Below, in pieces: positions 1 through 10,645 of a stretch of 64,000 nt of DNA. Source of the DNA: Reticulitermes lucifugus (lineage: Eukaryota > Arthropoda > Insecta > Blattodea > Rhinotermitidae); contig JAKCWW010000800.1 in assembly GCA_026260175.1 (NCBI GenBank), positions 10,203 through 74,202 of the forward strand, read 5' to 3'. Position 1 is the first letter of the stretch. Every line of letters starts with the position of its first letter. Made by a program: the position numbers and the translations under genes. Below the pieces are notes generated by a model. It saw only the letters and a list, made by a program, of their open reading frames with translations, was not told the origin of the DNA and did no database searches.

Positions 1-62
1 ACAATCCCAGTAAGCGAGCGGTCGTAGACCCACGTCTTAGACCGCGCGGCCACTGGGATCGG
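1..62 (-). repeat. tRNA-derived SINE head, cut by window edge
   Basis: On the minus strand the block contains TGGCCGCGCGG followed by TCTAAGACG, which fits the A box of an RNA polymerase III promoter (TRGYNNARNGG) and a D-loop-like turn. The B box would lie beyond the window start, so the element cannot be completed. It could be a tRNA gene or a tRNA-derived SINE. A SINE is more likely because several other tRNA-headed repeats occur nearby. Confidence 0.35.
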
Positions 63-280
63 CTCATTGCTCTCTTACTGAATATTATTTACGACAGGAA
101 ATTACACAGTATGAATATACTTAGTAGTCGTGAGATATCCATTTTTCGTAAAATCCGATAATTCTTTAGAAATCTCAGTACAGGAAATAGACGCATAAAT
201 AATAGTGCATAATGAGGCCACAGGGCTAGCCGTCCTCATACTACAAAGTCAGTGAGTGTGAGTGGGTAAGAGAGAATAGA

Positions 281-298
281 TGAGAGAGAGAGAGAGAG

Positions 299-335
<37 letters not shown>

Positions 336-348
336 TGTGAGTGAGTTT
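281..348. repeat. Compound (GA)n-(GT)n microsatellite
   Basis: A run of GA dinucleotides is followed directly by about 16 GT dinucleotides and a GTTTGTGTGAGTGAG fringe. The open frame across it on the minus strand is only a reading of the repeat. Confidence 0.95.
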
Positions 349-1391
349 TAATCTTGTGCTTGAGCACCACGTTGTAGTAGCAATAAGTGTTTGTTATTAC
401 TGTGGCACACAATTGCACTTGTGTCCATTGCGTGATTAAATTACAGCATTCTAAAAGCACGAAGCTTTGAAGACTAGCTCTGTCTCCACACCCAGGTAAA
501 AGAAAGGAAAGATCCTTCTCACTTGAGCCCAGTACAGAAACCTCATTTTCTGTAAAATGTTCATTCCTTGTGACCTACATGCTAAAATTAATTACTATAA
601 AGACAGCCTTTCTTACATCATGTTAAGCGATTCTAACACTTCTGTTCTCGTAATTTGCAACTCACAGACAGAAACTAGAAACCGTAGTAACTACTTACCT
701 GTCTTAACCACCTGTCTCACCACAGCAACAGTTTGAACTGCCAGTTTTTTACACGATTTTCTCAATTCCAAATTCCCATACCACACGAGAAAATAGTACT
801 TTACACTAAACATTTGCAGTTATAATTTACTAAGCTGAAACTTGAGCTTGGCTTTGTCTCACATGTCTGAATGTATTATATGTGGTGACTTGTTTTATAC
901 TTTGTTGCACTTCGACTGCCTACTTTCTTAGAAGAGAAAGAAAAAAAAGGCATTAGAGACACTTCGACCCCTTAATCCTTTCTGCTAGACGATCATAGAC
1001 TGTTCACTTGGATTCATTCCTTGATTAGCACACTTAAAATACTATACTCTAGTTATGATCTGCTTTAAATCAGAGAAATGCATTTACCAACAAATTGTAT
1101 TAAAGTATTCCATATGACTCTTACAATGAATAGTAAATGTTCCCCTTTACGGCATTAATTTGTTTGGTGTCGTTAAATAAAAGCAAATTACGTAAAGTGA
1201 ACATCTTAATATTACCGACTTGTAGACGTTGAAATTTAGACGACTATTAAAAGTGTTATAGTAGAACTATATTGCGTAGTCCTACATCCCTGCTCATGTG
1301 CCACACTTCATCGTCTACGGACAAACCTCCTGTATCAGTCACTGTATTCAGTTAATGACATAATTTCTTTCCACCAAAACAATAACACGAG
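349..1391. other. No gene seen; AT-rich spacer
   Basis: Frames are short and broken on both strands. A purine run (AGAAGAGAAAGAAAAAAAAGG, near 931) is the only low-complexity feature. Confidence 0.6.
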
Positions 1392-1393
1392 TA

Positions 1394-1632
1394 CACCCAG
1401 CCCTTCTTTACGCCGGAGTTGCGTTCCTGAAAAAGTGGGTGTAAATAAAAAACGTCGTAAATGAAAAACGATATTCCCATTAACAACAAGGGGTTAGCGT
1501 AATGGAACACAGCCAGTCAAAGGGCGTTAAACCAAAAATGAGAAGGCGCAAATTAAGAGGTGGTGTAAATTGGCAAGGGGCGTTAAAGCAAAAACGGCGT
1601 AAAACAAACGGGCCTAAAACAAGGGCTGGGTG
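1394..1632. mobile_element. TA-flanked MITE with TIR CACCCAGCCCTT
   Basis: The two ends are exact inverted copies: CACCCAGCCCTT at 1394 and AAGGGCTGGGTG ending at 1632. Each is flanked by TA (1392-1393 and 1633-1634), and similarity continues inward (CTTTACGCC against GGCCTAAAA). The 239-bp interior has no coding capacity but repeats short units of the type GGCGTTAAA and CGGCGTAAAAC. TIRs plus a TA duplication point to a non-autonomous element moved by a Tc1/mariner-superfamily transposase; the exact family is not recognised. Confidence 0.75.
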
Positions 1633-1789
1633 TAGGTAAAATATGTAAGACATGTTATCAGTGATATTTACCGGTCGTATAAAGAACAATATTAAACTGT
1701 CTCCTCACAAACACAGGGCATTTATATAAGTTTTAAAACTTTCGCGGCGACATGATTCAATATAGTCTTCTCGGGCGCACAGCCGCGTC

Positions 1790-1845
1790 AATTCGTTTTA
1801 ATACAACGTTTCGGGGACTAGCTCCGTCCCCATCCTCAGGCAAAA
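1790..1845 (-). ncRNA. Hammerhead-like module 1 (repeat-borne)
   Basis: Read on the minus strand: CTGAGGA (1839-1833), one extra U, stem II GGGGAC/GTCCCC (6 bp, 1831-1826 with 1818-1813), GAAA (1812-1809), then helix III CGTT/AACG (1808-1805 with 1797-1794). That is the order of a type I hammerhead core. The two bases after helix III are AA, not UH, so cleavage at the canonical site is not expected. The following GTTGTATTAAA is shared with the module at 19.85 kb, so both belong to one repeat family. Confidence 0.5.
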
Positions 1846-1859
1846 CTGATTAAACATAC

Positions 1860-2700
1860 AACTCGTCTGTCCCGTGTTTTTCTACCTGCCGCGGCAGGGA
1901 GACAATAATTATTGAAAGAGATGTTTATTTTAAACTGAAAAGAACTGTTTAGTTTTCTAAGTGTAAATATAACATTTAACATGGGTTAATTGTAAAGGAA
2001 ACATTTAACATGCAGTAAAGAGATATGTAACTTGCAAACTGCAAGAAAAATATTTAAAATTGGTAAATGGTGAAAGATAATTAATTTGAAGTAGAGTTAA
2101 TTGTGATTAACTGTGAGAGACATTTAATATTGAGTAGAGGAAATTATTATTGGATTTAATTTTGTTTGTTTAGTTTTGAGTTAATAAATTTTGTTATTTA
2201 CTTTTGTTATATAAATTGAGAGTGTTTAAACAGTTTTATTGACTGTGATGGAGATTAGAAAATCCCAAGTAACAGCCAAGCAAATAAGTAAACAAGTGAG
2301 TAAAGTAATAGTATAGTTGAGGTCAGTAATGCTGACTGATGGTATAGATATACCAGGGAAATTTAGGTATGACTAGCTTGGCTATGTACACCTGCGGGGT
2401 TTTATTCAGTAGTGGAACCTACTGAGCTAAACATCCCACTAAAGATTGGGTAGGAGCAGTTGTTAGTTATCTGCCGTAAAATTCAAAACTATACTGGTGG
2501 CAGCACTACTAAGGAAGTTAGGGTTACCAAATGAAGGTTTTCTCAGAGCATTCCCAGCTCGCCAGTAAGAAAACCCTATTCGTTAATATAATATACTGTA
2601 TAATATATTATATGCATATAATATATTTTAAATACCACATATGGATATTGTTATATTTACAATGTATTTTACCATTAAATTTTAACTCTTTATATATGTT
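1860..2700. other. No gene seen; AT-rich spacer
   Basis: Rich in TTTAA/AATTA words with an alternating TA block near 2585-2635. No inverted repeat or frame of interest was found. Confidence 0.6.
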
Positions 2701-2710
2701 TTGTGTATCA

Positions 2711-2830
2711 ATGATCCCTGAAGATCGCTAGAAGAAATAGCCGAAACATGTCGAAGTAGTCTCCAACATGTGGGCAAGTGAAATGTGTTTTGCAATTTGT
2801 TGCAAATAAAAATTATATATATATATACAT
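2711..2830 (+). ncRNA. Hammerhead-like module 2, ending in (AT)n
   Basis: CTGAAGA (2718-2724) is followed by UC, stem II GCTA/TAGC, then CGAAA (2742-2746). Directly after GAAA a perfect helix III, CATGT (2747-2751) with ACATG (2766-2770), can form. The next bases are TG, and G at the cleavage position is disfavoured in hammerheads. TCC before the box can pair with GGG after it as a short stem I. The repeat ends in AAATAAAAATT and an (AT)n run (about 2812-2827), like the tail of a retroelement-derived repeat. Confidence 0.45.
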
Positions 2831-2859
2831 ACGGAAATTGTAGATTTGAAACCTCACTG

Positions 2860-4460
2860 CAGATGAGTATTTTCTGCATGTGGTAGACACACCAACACTT
2901 CAGAGGAGACTGACGATTGTGTCTTCAGAACAAAAAAAAATAAGCTGCATGGACAGAGTGGTATGGATAATACAAAGAGGGAAATCGGACCAAGGGAGTC
3001 AGCAACCAACAGAAAGCGTTGGTCTTGAAAAGTATTAGCTATAAACGTACATAACAAAGCAGAAAATGCAGAATAATAGGAGGAAGAAAGTGGGTAACAG
3101 AGGAAAAGAAACATACTCTGATATGGAGGCAGCAGATTCTTCCAAAATGCCGGTACTTACCTACCAAAGTATAAGACGTCACACTGCAAAAGAATGTGTT
3201 GTTGAAGAATAATAAGAAAGAACAATTTCGGAACCTGATCTGTAATCAGAAAAATTTTTGCAGTGCTCCCTACCACAATAAACCTCACATTTTTTTATCT
3301 ATTTGTAAAATAGCGCTCAGAAACGGGGATCAATATAATCGTTCGAGTCTGCACATGTAACACATCTGCCAGGCACTTCAAACTTCGAGCAACTAACTTA
3401 AAGTCCTCTGGCCCGTTCTTTGCAAAGATGCTCCAAATGGTTGTGTTGTAGGAGGACATGATAAATGCTAAAGCACAAGGAGTAGCAACGTACAAGTTGT
3501 AAGTTGGTCAAAACAAGGCGCCCAACTCGGAGGTCGTCTTCAGTGAATTACCCTCTGCACGTCACGCAGAAACTACAGCGTCCAAGTGCGTCTGCCGTTA
3601 ATGTCTCCTAGAGAGCTTCTGTTACAGAAAATACCATGACAGACAAACCACTCTACACAACGTACTGTCGAAATGACCACTACTTCGCGAACGGACACTT
3701 ATTGAGAGATGTACTGCTGCTGATATAGTGGGCCTAGACTATAACCACTAGGCCTAAGTTCTATACAAGGCTGCACCACTAGCTACAAAGCAGACTGTCT
3801 GTTAGCGCTTCCTAAACTAGCATCGTTCTAGTTTTGTGCAGTCAAATTTTGTATAAAATATAAATGTGCTTACGTTATGTAGCCTGTAACATCATTACCA
3901 TGCTTATTTTGAAAGAATATGATATTAACATAGAAATCTGTTACTAACGTTGAAATAGAAATTTTAACAAGCTTAATTTTTCACTACAGTTAACGTTCAA
4001 TTTGCTAATGTATAATTTGTAATTTTGAATAACAACCTTCGTTTCGAGCACGTTTAATATTTAACTAAATAATTTTTGAAAAATTTGAGAAATCTTAAAT
4101 CCGTGAGTTGCCCTTATATAATTACTCCTACAAGATATCCCGTTCTCTCTGGACCAATACGACCTGGAGAAATATAAACAGTTATTAAAGTTACTCTTCT
4201 GAGTCGATTGGATGTAGCTAATCATCTGCCCCCTTCTTGTCATTTTACTGTCTGATATCTATACCATGTAACCGGCCAGGGTTCGTAGTTCAAGTCTCGG
4301 ACTGAGCTTCAAAAAGATGAGATAATGAACTGGTTGTTTGGCTATTAGCCAGTTTATGTAATGACATATAACTTTAATCAAAATTGCACTACTCAAAATC
4401 TGGAATGCGCGGAGGGGTTTAGCAGTTCAAACCTCTAACTGTTCTCCGCACTTAAGCCTT
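2860..4460. other. No gene seen
   Basis: Short unrelated frames only. At 4268-4300 the plus strand has GGTTCGTAGTTCAAGTCTCG, which resembles a pol III B box, but no A box was found upstream. Confidence 0.5.
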
Positions 4461-4462
4461 GT

Positions 4463-4690
4463 ATGTCACTAAATGGGCAGAGGTCTAACACACTTCATTT
4501 ACATTCAAGGCTTAAGATTTCCTTGATTTCAGGCTTGCGCCGCGATGTTGATGAGATCTGCGCTCTTCTGGAATATTACGCGGCGTCGTGTGGTAATTGT
4601 TTACCGACGTTTCGGGACAACGTATTGGTCCCATCTTCACGGGTCAAGAGTCCGAGAAGAAATCTCTTCATTGGAATAATATCAGGCAGT
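4463..4690 (-). repeat. Repeat with hammerhead-like module 3
   Basis: Minus strand: GTGAAGA (4640-4634; first C replaced by G), extra U, stem II GGGAC/GTCCC (4632-4628 with 4618-4614), GAAA (4613-4610). A strong helix III follows, CGTCG (4609-4605) with CGACG (4588-4584), extended inside by GGTAA/TTACC. The position after helix III is CC instead of UH. The plus-strand open frame contains ALLEYYAASCGNCLPTFRDN, a peptide I know as a recurrent by-product of repeats in termite and cockroach assemblies. It is not a gene. A Penelope-like origin is inferred from the ribozyme layout. Confidence 0.55.
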
Positions 4691-4759
4691 TGTACCCAGG
4701 TAAGTGGTTCTTTTGTGCGGAAAGATAATTTTGGACGGGCTTGCCTGTAGGCTAATTGT

Positions 4760-5215
4760 TTCTTGGCAAAGAAAGGGACATTACAGAATTCGGGGCACTG
4801 TAATTTTTGGCTTCACAGAGCATGAAATCAACGCAGAGTGGTGCAGTTCACATCCCCCATTATAAGTTCTCCATTACTGTATTTGGTTTATTCGAATTGT
4901 GCAAATAGATGCTGTGGTTTTGTTAATGCAAGTAATAAACTCGAAATGTGTGATAACATGAATTTATAACGAAGACAATCAAAGTGGCTTGCAATACCTC
5001 CGTATATTCCTTGGGATAGATTCGTTCTAACAGATGATCAACAGCAGTATTGTAACCGTAAGTCGGGCAGTTTAAGGTGCACGGTGACAAACATTTAGTG
5101 AATTTGGAATGCGAAACGTTCATATTGATTTCTGCATAACCAAGGCACACCTTTTAGGAAATATATTACAATTATCAGACAGGCCGCAGAATAGATAAAC
5201 ACACGTACAGCCATG
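4760..5215. other. No gene seen
   Basis: Spacer between the hammerhead-like repeat and the foldback element. Only short frames were found. Confidence 0.5.
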
Positions 5216-5217
5216 TC

Positions 5218-6056
5218 CTAATTGAAAACATTAGGTTTTCTTTCGGCACAAAATTTTACTGTTTTTATTATTATTTTTATGAACATAATAATGATAACAA
5301 CAGTAATCTGATGATATATTTCGACATGTGTAGGTCATCTTCAGGGTTTATTCTAACTGTAAGGAGGATTGTGGTTACTTTTCAATTTCAGTACTGTATT
5401 GTGGTTTTTTTTTCTTTGCTCTTACACTGTTGGTGTTTGTTCTCGATAGCATTCTTGGTACTTATGTTCCCGGTTATTGCTACTTTTGGTTATTTACTGA
5501 GTTTTTTGTACTTACATTCTTGTGTCATGATGCTTGGTGATGTGGAATTGTTACTAGATTTTGTTGCCTGTTCATTGGGTGTGTTTCCAGGTTTGTGGTT
5601 TGTTTTTAGTTATGTGTGATAAATGTATCGCAAATCGTGTTTTTGGCGATGGCATGTTTGTCATTTAGGCATTGCTTTTATTTACTGAGGTTAAAGGTGT
5701 AAAATTTCTCTATGGTATTCATGTGTTTTCCTTTGTTTGCAGCACGATACAAGAAAGTAAGTACCAAAAAACTCAACAAACAACTCCAAGTAGCAATACC
5801 CAAGAACATAAATACCAAGAATGCCATCGAGAATTGCACACCAACAACATAAGACAAAGAAAATATAAACCACAAGAAATAATAATTATAGTTATAATTC
5901 AAAATAAACAGAAACCTGCTTACGTTCAGAACAAGACTTGAAGAGGACCCATACAGGTTGAAATTATTTTTATTAAAATTATTACGTATATATAAATAAT
6001 AACATTATAAAATAACAAGTTTATGTGCAGAAAGAAAACCTAATATTTTCAATTAG
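5218..6056. mobile_element. 839-bp foldback element with ~300-bp inverted arms
   Basis: The ends are long inverted repeats. The left end CTAATTGAAAACATTAGG pairs with the right end CCTAATATTTTCAATTAG, and TTTTCTTTC continues on both sides. The arms run to about 5530 and from about 5745, diverged by substitutions and small indels, with inner matches such as TCTCGATAGCATTCTTGG against its mirror near 5803-5830. The loop is about 215 bp. Each arm holds a hammerhead-like box: minus strand 5345-5316 (CTGAAGA, GAC/GTC, GAAA) and plus strand 5938-5963 (TTGAAGA, GACC/GGTT, GAAA). No transposase frame is present. The frames of 102, 89 and 74 codons are readings of the arms. It may be an inverted pair of Penelope-type terminal repeats or an independent foldback transposon. 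Confidence 0.8.
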
Positions 6057-6059
6057 AAC

Positions 6060-6995
6060 CTCATCGTATAGCACAACGGGATGCAAGCAATGAAGATATG
6101 TACAACCATTACCACAAAGTGGCAGGTTGTACTCCAGTGCATCTTTCGGCTAGCCAAGAGTTATCATCATGTGGCTATCAAAATATAATGCGACAGACGA
6201 AATATTCGAAGAGTGAACAGTGCAAAATGCACACTACCAGAACATGCAGTGCAATAGCCCCTGCCACAGCAGTTTAAGCTTCGGGAAAAAGTATCGCTCC
6301 GGGATATCTGAAACGCGTAGCGAGTACCAGGCTCAGGACCCCAACAAGTGGCAATTTTACTCTTACCACAGTGCCCATTTGGTTACGTTAGATGTGTTTT
6401 TCTTACTAAAATGTCCTTTAACTACAGTCTAATACACTAAGAATTCGTCTGGCTAGATAAATGCTCGTATATTGTTATTCTGTTCAATGGTGTTTCTTCA
6501 AGTTCCATTCATTATTGTTTGAAGCAGCCTTAGTTTGTAGAATGTACCTCTGGTGGCGCAGATCTGGAAACAAGGGGCAATCAACCACAGCTTCAACTGC
6601 TGTGGCTGCTGCTGTACCTGTGTTATTGTAAGCGGTTTAAAATACGTTTGTGTGACGGTAGTAAGTACAATAAATCTGTGCAAATCATGTGGCTCCCTTA
6701 CAGGAGATATATCCACCGTTATGACGTCTGTATGTAAGTTTGTAACACACTAGGTCTGTACTGATTAACTAATTGCGCAGATCCGCTTACAGCCTAATGG
6801 GTTACACTTGTCCATTACACAACTGTAGTCGACTGAAAATGGTATTGTTCCACACTGGACTAACAAAGCCGCATTATAATTAAACTTAGTAATTTCACTT
6901 ATCAGTTCACAATTATTGGCTGCCAGAAATCATACTGTCGAGGTTTCAATCTTCTTCAAGGTTTAAATAGACTATCATTATCGATTTTATTTCTG
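6060..6995. other. No gene seen
   Basis: Includes a short CTG-rich patch at about 6598-6618 (CTGCTGTGGCTGCTGCTG), too short to call a repeat array. Confidence 0.5.
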
Positions 6996-7194
6996 ATTCA
7001 TCAGTTCTGTAGCGGCAGAGTAGAAATAGCTAATAGTTTTTCGCTTATTGTGTTCACGGATTGTACACTCAAAAACAACTTACTTGGAACATGAAACTCA
7101 ACAAAAACTTCGGTAGCAGTAAGTGTGTAATGTGTTGTTTTATACTGTTGATTAATTCTGACAACTAGTAACATATCAACAAGCAATGAATATG

Positions 7195-7300
7195 AAGGCC
7201 CGGGAGAGAAATTGCGAAGCGCCTGCAAAACGTATACTTTCTTACTTCTACCCTGAAGATGAAAGCAGTATGTTCCTCGAAAACGTTTATATCTACGCAC
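7195..7300 (+). ncRNA. Hammerhead-like module 4, degenerate
   Basis: CCTGAAGATGAAAGCAGTAT (from 7251) is followed by GTTCCTCGAAAACG. The outline CTGAAGA, weak GAA/TTC stem and GAAA is visible, but stem II is decayed. On the minus strand the same bases encode RFRGTYCFHLQG, a repeat-derived peptide that resembles products of the same repeat class elsewhere. The 122-codon minus frame at 7001-7369 is therefore probably not a gene. Confidence 0.35.
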
Positions 7301-7369
7301 CAGACTACACAGTACCCTAACACCGAAAATCACAACACGAATCTTTGTAGCCGTGAAATGGTACATCAC

Positions 7370-7620
7370 AGTGTTCTTTTAACTACGCTGTCAGTTGCTA
7401 AGATTATATAGCGTCGGTGGTAGGTGCATGAAATATGAGTACGGAGTAGGCCTACTGATGGGATAATACTAACACGGGAAAACTGAAGAACTTGGATAAA
7501 ACCCTGTCCCAGTGCCACTCTGTCCACCACAAATCCCACATGGACTAGACCGGTATCGAACTCCGACTTCAGGAGTAATAGACCGGTGACCAACCGCCTG
7601 AGCCTCGGCACGGCCACAGC
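7370..7620 (-). repeat. SINE family B, copy 1 (3' end type 1)
   Basis: Minus strand head: GGCCGTGCCGAGGCTCAGGC holds the A box, and GAGTTCGATACCG about 50 bases on is the B box. The shared core follows (GTGGGATTTGTGGTGGAC, then CACTGGGACAGG). The 3' end reads TTAGCAACTGACAGCG and GTTAAAA. The copy at 42.9 kb shares this end, but those at 12.0 and 60.0 kb have another one. The head is tRNA-like, so transcription would be by pol III and mobility would depend on a LINE reverse transcriptase. The 83-codon minus frame is not a gene. Confidence 0.8.
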
Positions 7621-7624
7621 TGTG

Positions 7625-9225
7625 AAAATATAAAATCGTGGGCACGTGTACTTAAACTGGAGTAACCCTTTACCCTCGTTTAGGATATTTCAGGGTAGTA
7701 ATAGGCGGGTCAAATTTTGGAAGCTGCAGACACGTAGCGACACAGCGGCTTTTCTTATCGGTCTCAGTTCAGCCAATTTCGGCTGAATGCGCCGTCATGA
7801 CAATTCAGAACACTTGTTTCGCTTAAAAACTGGCTAACAAAATGGAACTGCCATAGTTTTTACCCTGCACTCCCTCAGAGAGGAAAAAATGTCGGCTCTG
7901 AATGAGATACCACCACCACTTCGTTTACTGGACCTGAAGAATGGGGAAGAAAAAGGCAAAAGAGGGTTGCTTTTCAACTGCTTTTTGCGTTTTTCAGGCG
8001 CTGGTTTCCGCACGGTGGCAATCTTTATTCATCATGACGTCACATAATTCCCTTTTCTGTTATAGTGCGTAAGTCCGTACACCGTAAGTCTGAGTTAATG
8101 GTGGAAATGTGGTCGCCCTAGCAAACACTATCCCTCGCACGTTAAAATCAAAGCACATTTCTACTAGCAGCCCAAGCTGAGGAGTAGGGAAGCTGGCGGG
8201 ATGATAAAAATGTATTCCAGTTGCCGTGGGCCACAAATTCGGACGAAGTGCACAATTCTGAAATTTCACTCTGTCTCAGGCTTTTTAAGCAGAAAAATGA
8301 AATTAAAGGTGAGACTTCAGGTTAAATTAAAATTGTTGTAACTTTTTATACAAAATCACGTGTGATAAACTAAGGTTATTGCTTTCGACAAAAATAAAAA
8401 TTTCTCGCACACCACAGATGTCAAAAAAACTTGTATGATATATGGAACGTGATAGTTTATTTCTTGCTTCTCATACACATTAACAAATATTAGCAGTTGA
8501 CAACCTGGTATTCCTGTTGGCAATCACATATAAATCATTTAACGCATTTAAACACAAATATTTCTACGAGTATTTCCTTACCACAACATCCTCTAATGCC
8601 ATTCTCTTTCTTTCGTCATGTGTTTTATAGAAAAATGATTCCATTTCTTCAATAACCCATTTCTTCATATTTATAATTTTTTAATAAGTAACGCATTACC
8701 AAACTGTGCCCGTTCGCTCGTAGTATGAGCTTTACTCCGCCAGCCACGTATACACAGTAAATTCCAAGCACCTCTTTCGGAAAACTACAGCAAATTTATT
8801 TTGGTATTCTGCTATCTCTTAACAGTTAGGCCTACTGAATGTGTTAAGGTGTATTAGTGGTAATCATCGAATTTAACTGAAAAATTACATATATCACAAA
8901 CCTTTATTTTACTGTAAGCTTAAAACGAAAAAGGTTAAAGATAATAACATAACTTTTCCTCTGTGCACGCCGTGAAGGATGGAGTGTAGATGTAGGTCCT
9001 CTCATTCTTGTCTTCGGCACTAGTTGGAAATACATTGTAATTTGGATTAAATTAATACGTAAATTATTATTACGGTCCCAGGGATGTGAATATCTGGCAG
9101 ACAGACACCAGCGTTTCAGAGTAATCTTCTGCCCATATTTTACTACGCTGAAAATGGAGGCAGCAAATTTTTCTTAAACGTTACCTGTCCACCAAACTAC
9201 ACGCATGCACATACCATATGATCGC
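7625..9225. other. No gene seen; 7.7-8.27 kb less AT-rich
   Basis: The stretch 7700-8270 is richer in GC than its surroundings and has a 69-codon minus frame with no family I recognise. The remainder is AT-rich spacer. Confidence 0.5.
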
Positions 9226-9229
9226 AGTA

Positions 9230-9396
9230 CAGTGAAACCTGTATTGAATGAAACCTGGGCATAAGGGAAACATCTCTTTAGCCAAAAATGTTTAAAGTCC
9301 CGAGGAGCCGAAATTCAAGTACTTGTACTAAACGGAACATGCCTACAACGGAAAAAATTCGATCACTTGCGGTTCCGTTATAGGCAGGTTTCAGTG
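9230..9396. mobile_element. pogo/Tigger-like MITE, 167 bp
   Basis: Left end CAGTGAAACCTG at 9230 is mirrored by CAGGTTTCAGTG ending at 9396 (one mismatch in 12). TA flanks both sides (9228-9229 and 9397-9398). Pogo/Tigger elements start with CAGT and duplicate TA, and CAGTGAAACCTGTATT fits that group. There is no coding capacity. The interior includes GTTCCGTTATAGGCAGGTTT near the right end, a partial mirror of the left subterminal region. Confidence 0.7.
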
Positions 9397-9399
9397 TAT

Positions 9400-10110
9400 T
9401 AATATTCACCGCCGTGTAAATTAATAAATTACAAAACACTTCTTTTTATTCAAAAGTTTCCTTTTGTAGCGGAACAGGATTATATCACTCCTGTGGAGTA
9501 TGACAGATGGCAGCAGACAGAGGTCTGAATTGCTTTCACAGAACTGGTGTTGCCTGTCTCTTTTCACGTTTATGGTGCCCAGATATACCTGTAATATGTG
9601 GCCACTTTACGCTGCACTACTGCCGGACAGCTGCCCGCTTCTATGCACACATAGATAATGGAAAGCGTACATAATTTTCTGTTTCACATAAATACTATTA
9701 TCATACGACTCACATGTGTTCCGAATATTTATAGCAGTATTTTTAATGATACGAGCGTAATGTGTAAAGCCTTTATGCTTTACTTCCATGATTCGCATGT
9801 AGAAGATATATTTTATGATATTCGTACTGTTACGGTTACTAAATACCTAAAGAGTTGTCAAATATTTCACTGCACGCTCATGCAAAAAACAAATTTCGTT
9901 AGAAATGCAAATTGCTCTGGTGGCAGGCTTTGTTTGAGGTCGAATGGATATAACATGTGTGTATAGAGTGCGGTATATATCACAGGCTCGCAGAGAGTTG
10001 AGCAGCCTGTGTGGTTTTGAGCTTTGAAATACCTGTTTCGTGAAGGACTTCAAATAAAATCAGGTTCTCGTGTCAGCTGTGTTCTTCTGATTTTCGAGAC
10101 CGTTATCACC
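9400..10110. other. No gene seen
   Basis: A 102-codon plus frame (9658-9966) is AT-rich, has no recognised motif, and its reverse strand is also partly open. I do not call it. Confidence 0.5.
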
Positions 10111-10112
10111 GT

Positions 10113-10230
10113 AAGTGGTTACCAAATGCAGAGGAAAGTGCTGCTTCCATCCTCAGGCTATAAGTAAACATGAATGCAGTACGAGTATTTTCCTCCGAAA
10201 CGGCGAGGGCCTTCTAAACACTGAAATAGC
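10113..10230. repeat. Degenerate inverted pair of hammerhead-like modules
   Basis: Minus strand from 10156: CCTGAGGATGGAAGCAGCAC, then TTTCCTCTGCATTTGG, an eroded form of box, stem and GAAA. To the right on the plus strand (about 10178-10222) ATGCAGTACGAG and TTTTCCTCCGAAACGG look like a second copy facing outward. The right copy is incomplete. Confidence 0.4.
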
Positions 10231-10380
10231 CCATAAAGCAAAGAACAAAAAGACATATATCCCTCCATTTAATACGTTCTGTCTGAGACTTCCTCAAAAG
10301 ACGGATTGTATTCCTTTGTCACTTTGCTATAAAATCCACATTTACAATTTCACACCAGCCAGGTCAGTGTAGCAGTGATG

Positions 10381-10645
10381 CTTCATATTTCTCGAAAACT
10401 GAGATTCTCACAGCGGTGTTACTGAAGATACATGTCTTCTGGGATGTGACGCTGTGCCACTGGGCTAACAGTTCCCGTGATTTCCAAGGACTTGGTGTCT
10501 TCAGGGTCAAGTAAATTGATCCTTGACCTCACTGAAGCTGAAGAACGCACTAAGATCGTTGGAAATGTCACGAACTAATCGCCCAAGGACAAATTGTAAA
10601 ATCGTAGAGAACTTCTGTCTTCACTTTATGCTCCTGTTCTGAAGG
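10381..10645. repeat. Inverted pair of hammerhead-like repeat modules
   Basis: Two arms mirror each other around TAAATTGATC (about 10512-10521): GGGTCAAG to its left, CCTTGACC to its right. On the left (minus strand) CTTGACCCTGAAGACACCAAG is followed by TCCTTGGAAATCACGGG. On the right (plus strand) CACTGAAG and later GTTGGAAATGTCACGAAC match it. The outer left flank GATTCTCACAGCGGTG...TCTTCTGGGATGTGACG recurs near 42.1, 47.03, 47.1 and 61.3 kb and appears to be the other end of the same repeat family. Confidence 0.55.

Noticed and set aside
4268-4300. tRNA gene suggested by GGTTCGTAGTTCAAGTCTCG
   Set aside because: No matching A box or acceptor stem upstream; only a B-box-like word.
4463-4750. 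95-codon plus frame
   Set aside because: The peptide ALLEYYAASCGNCLPTFRDN is a known kind of repeat by-product and overlaps the structured repeat.
5311-5941. Hydrophobic 102-codon frame as a small membrane protein
   Set aside because: It is read from a T-rich arm of the foldback; the mirror arm gives the same hydrophobic frame on the other strand.
7001-7369. 122-codon minus frame
   Set aside because: Its recognisable part (RFRGTYCFHLQG) comes from the hammerhead-like repeat on the other strand.
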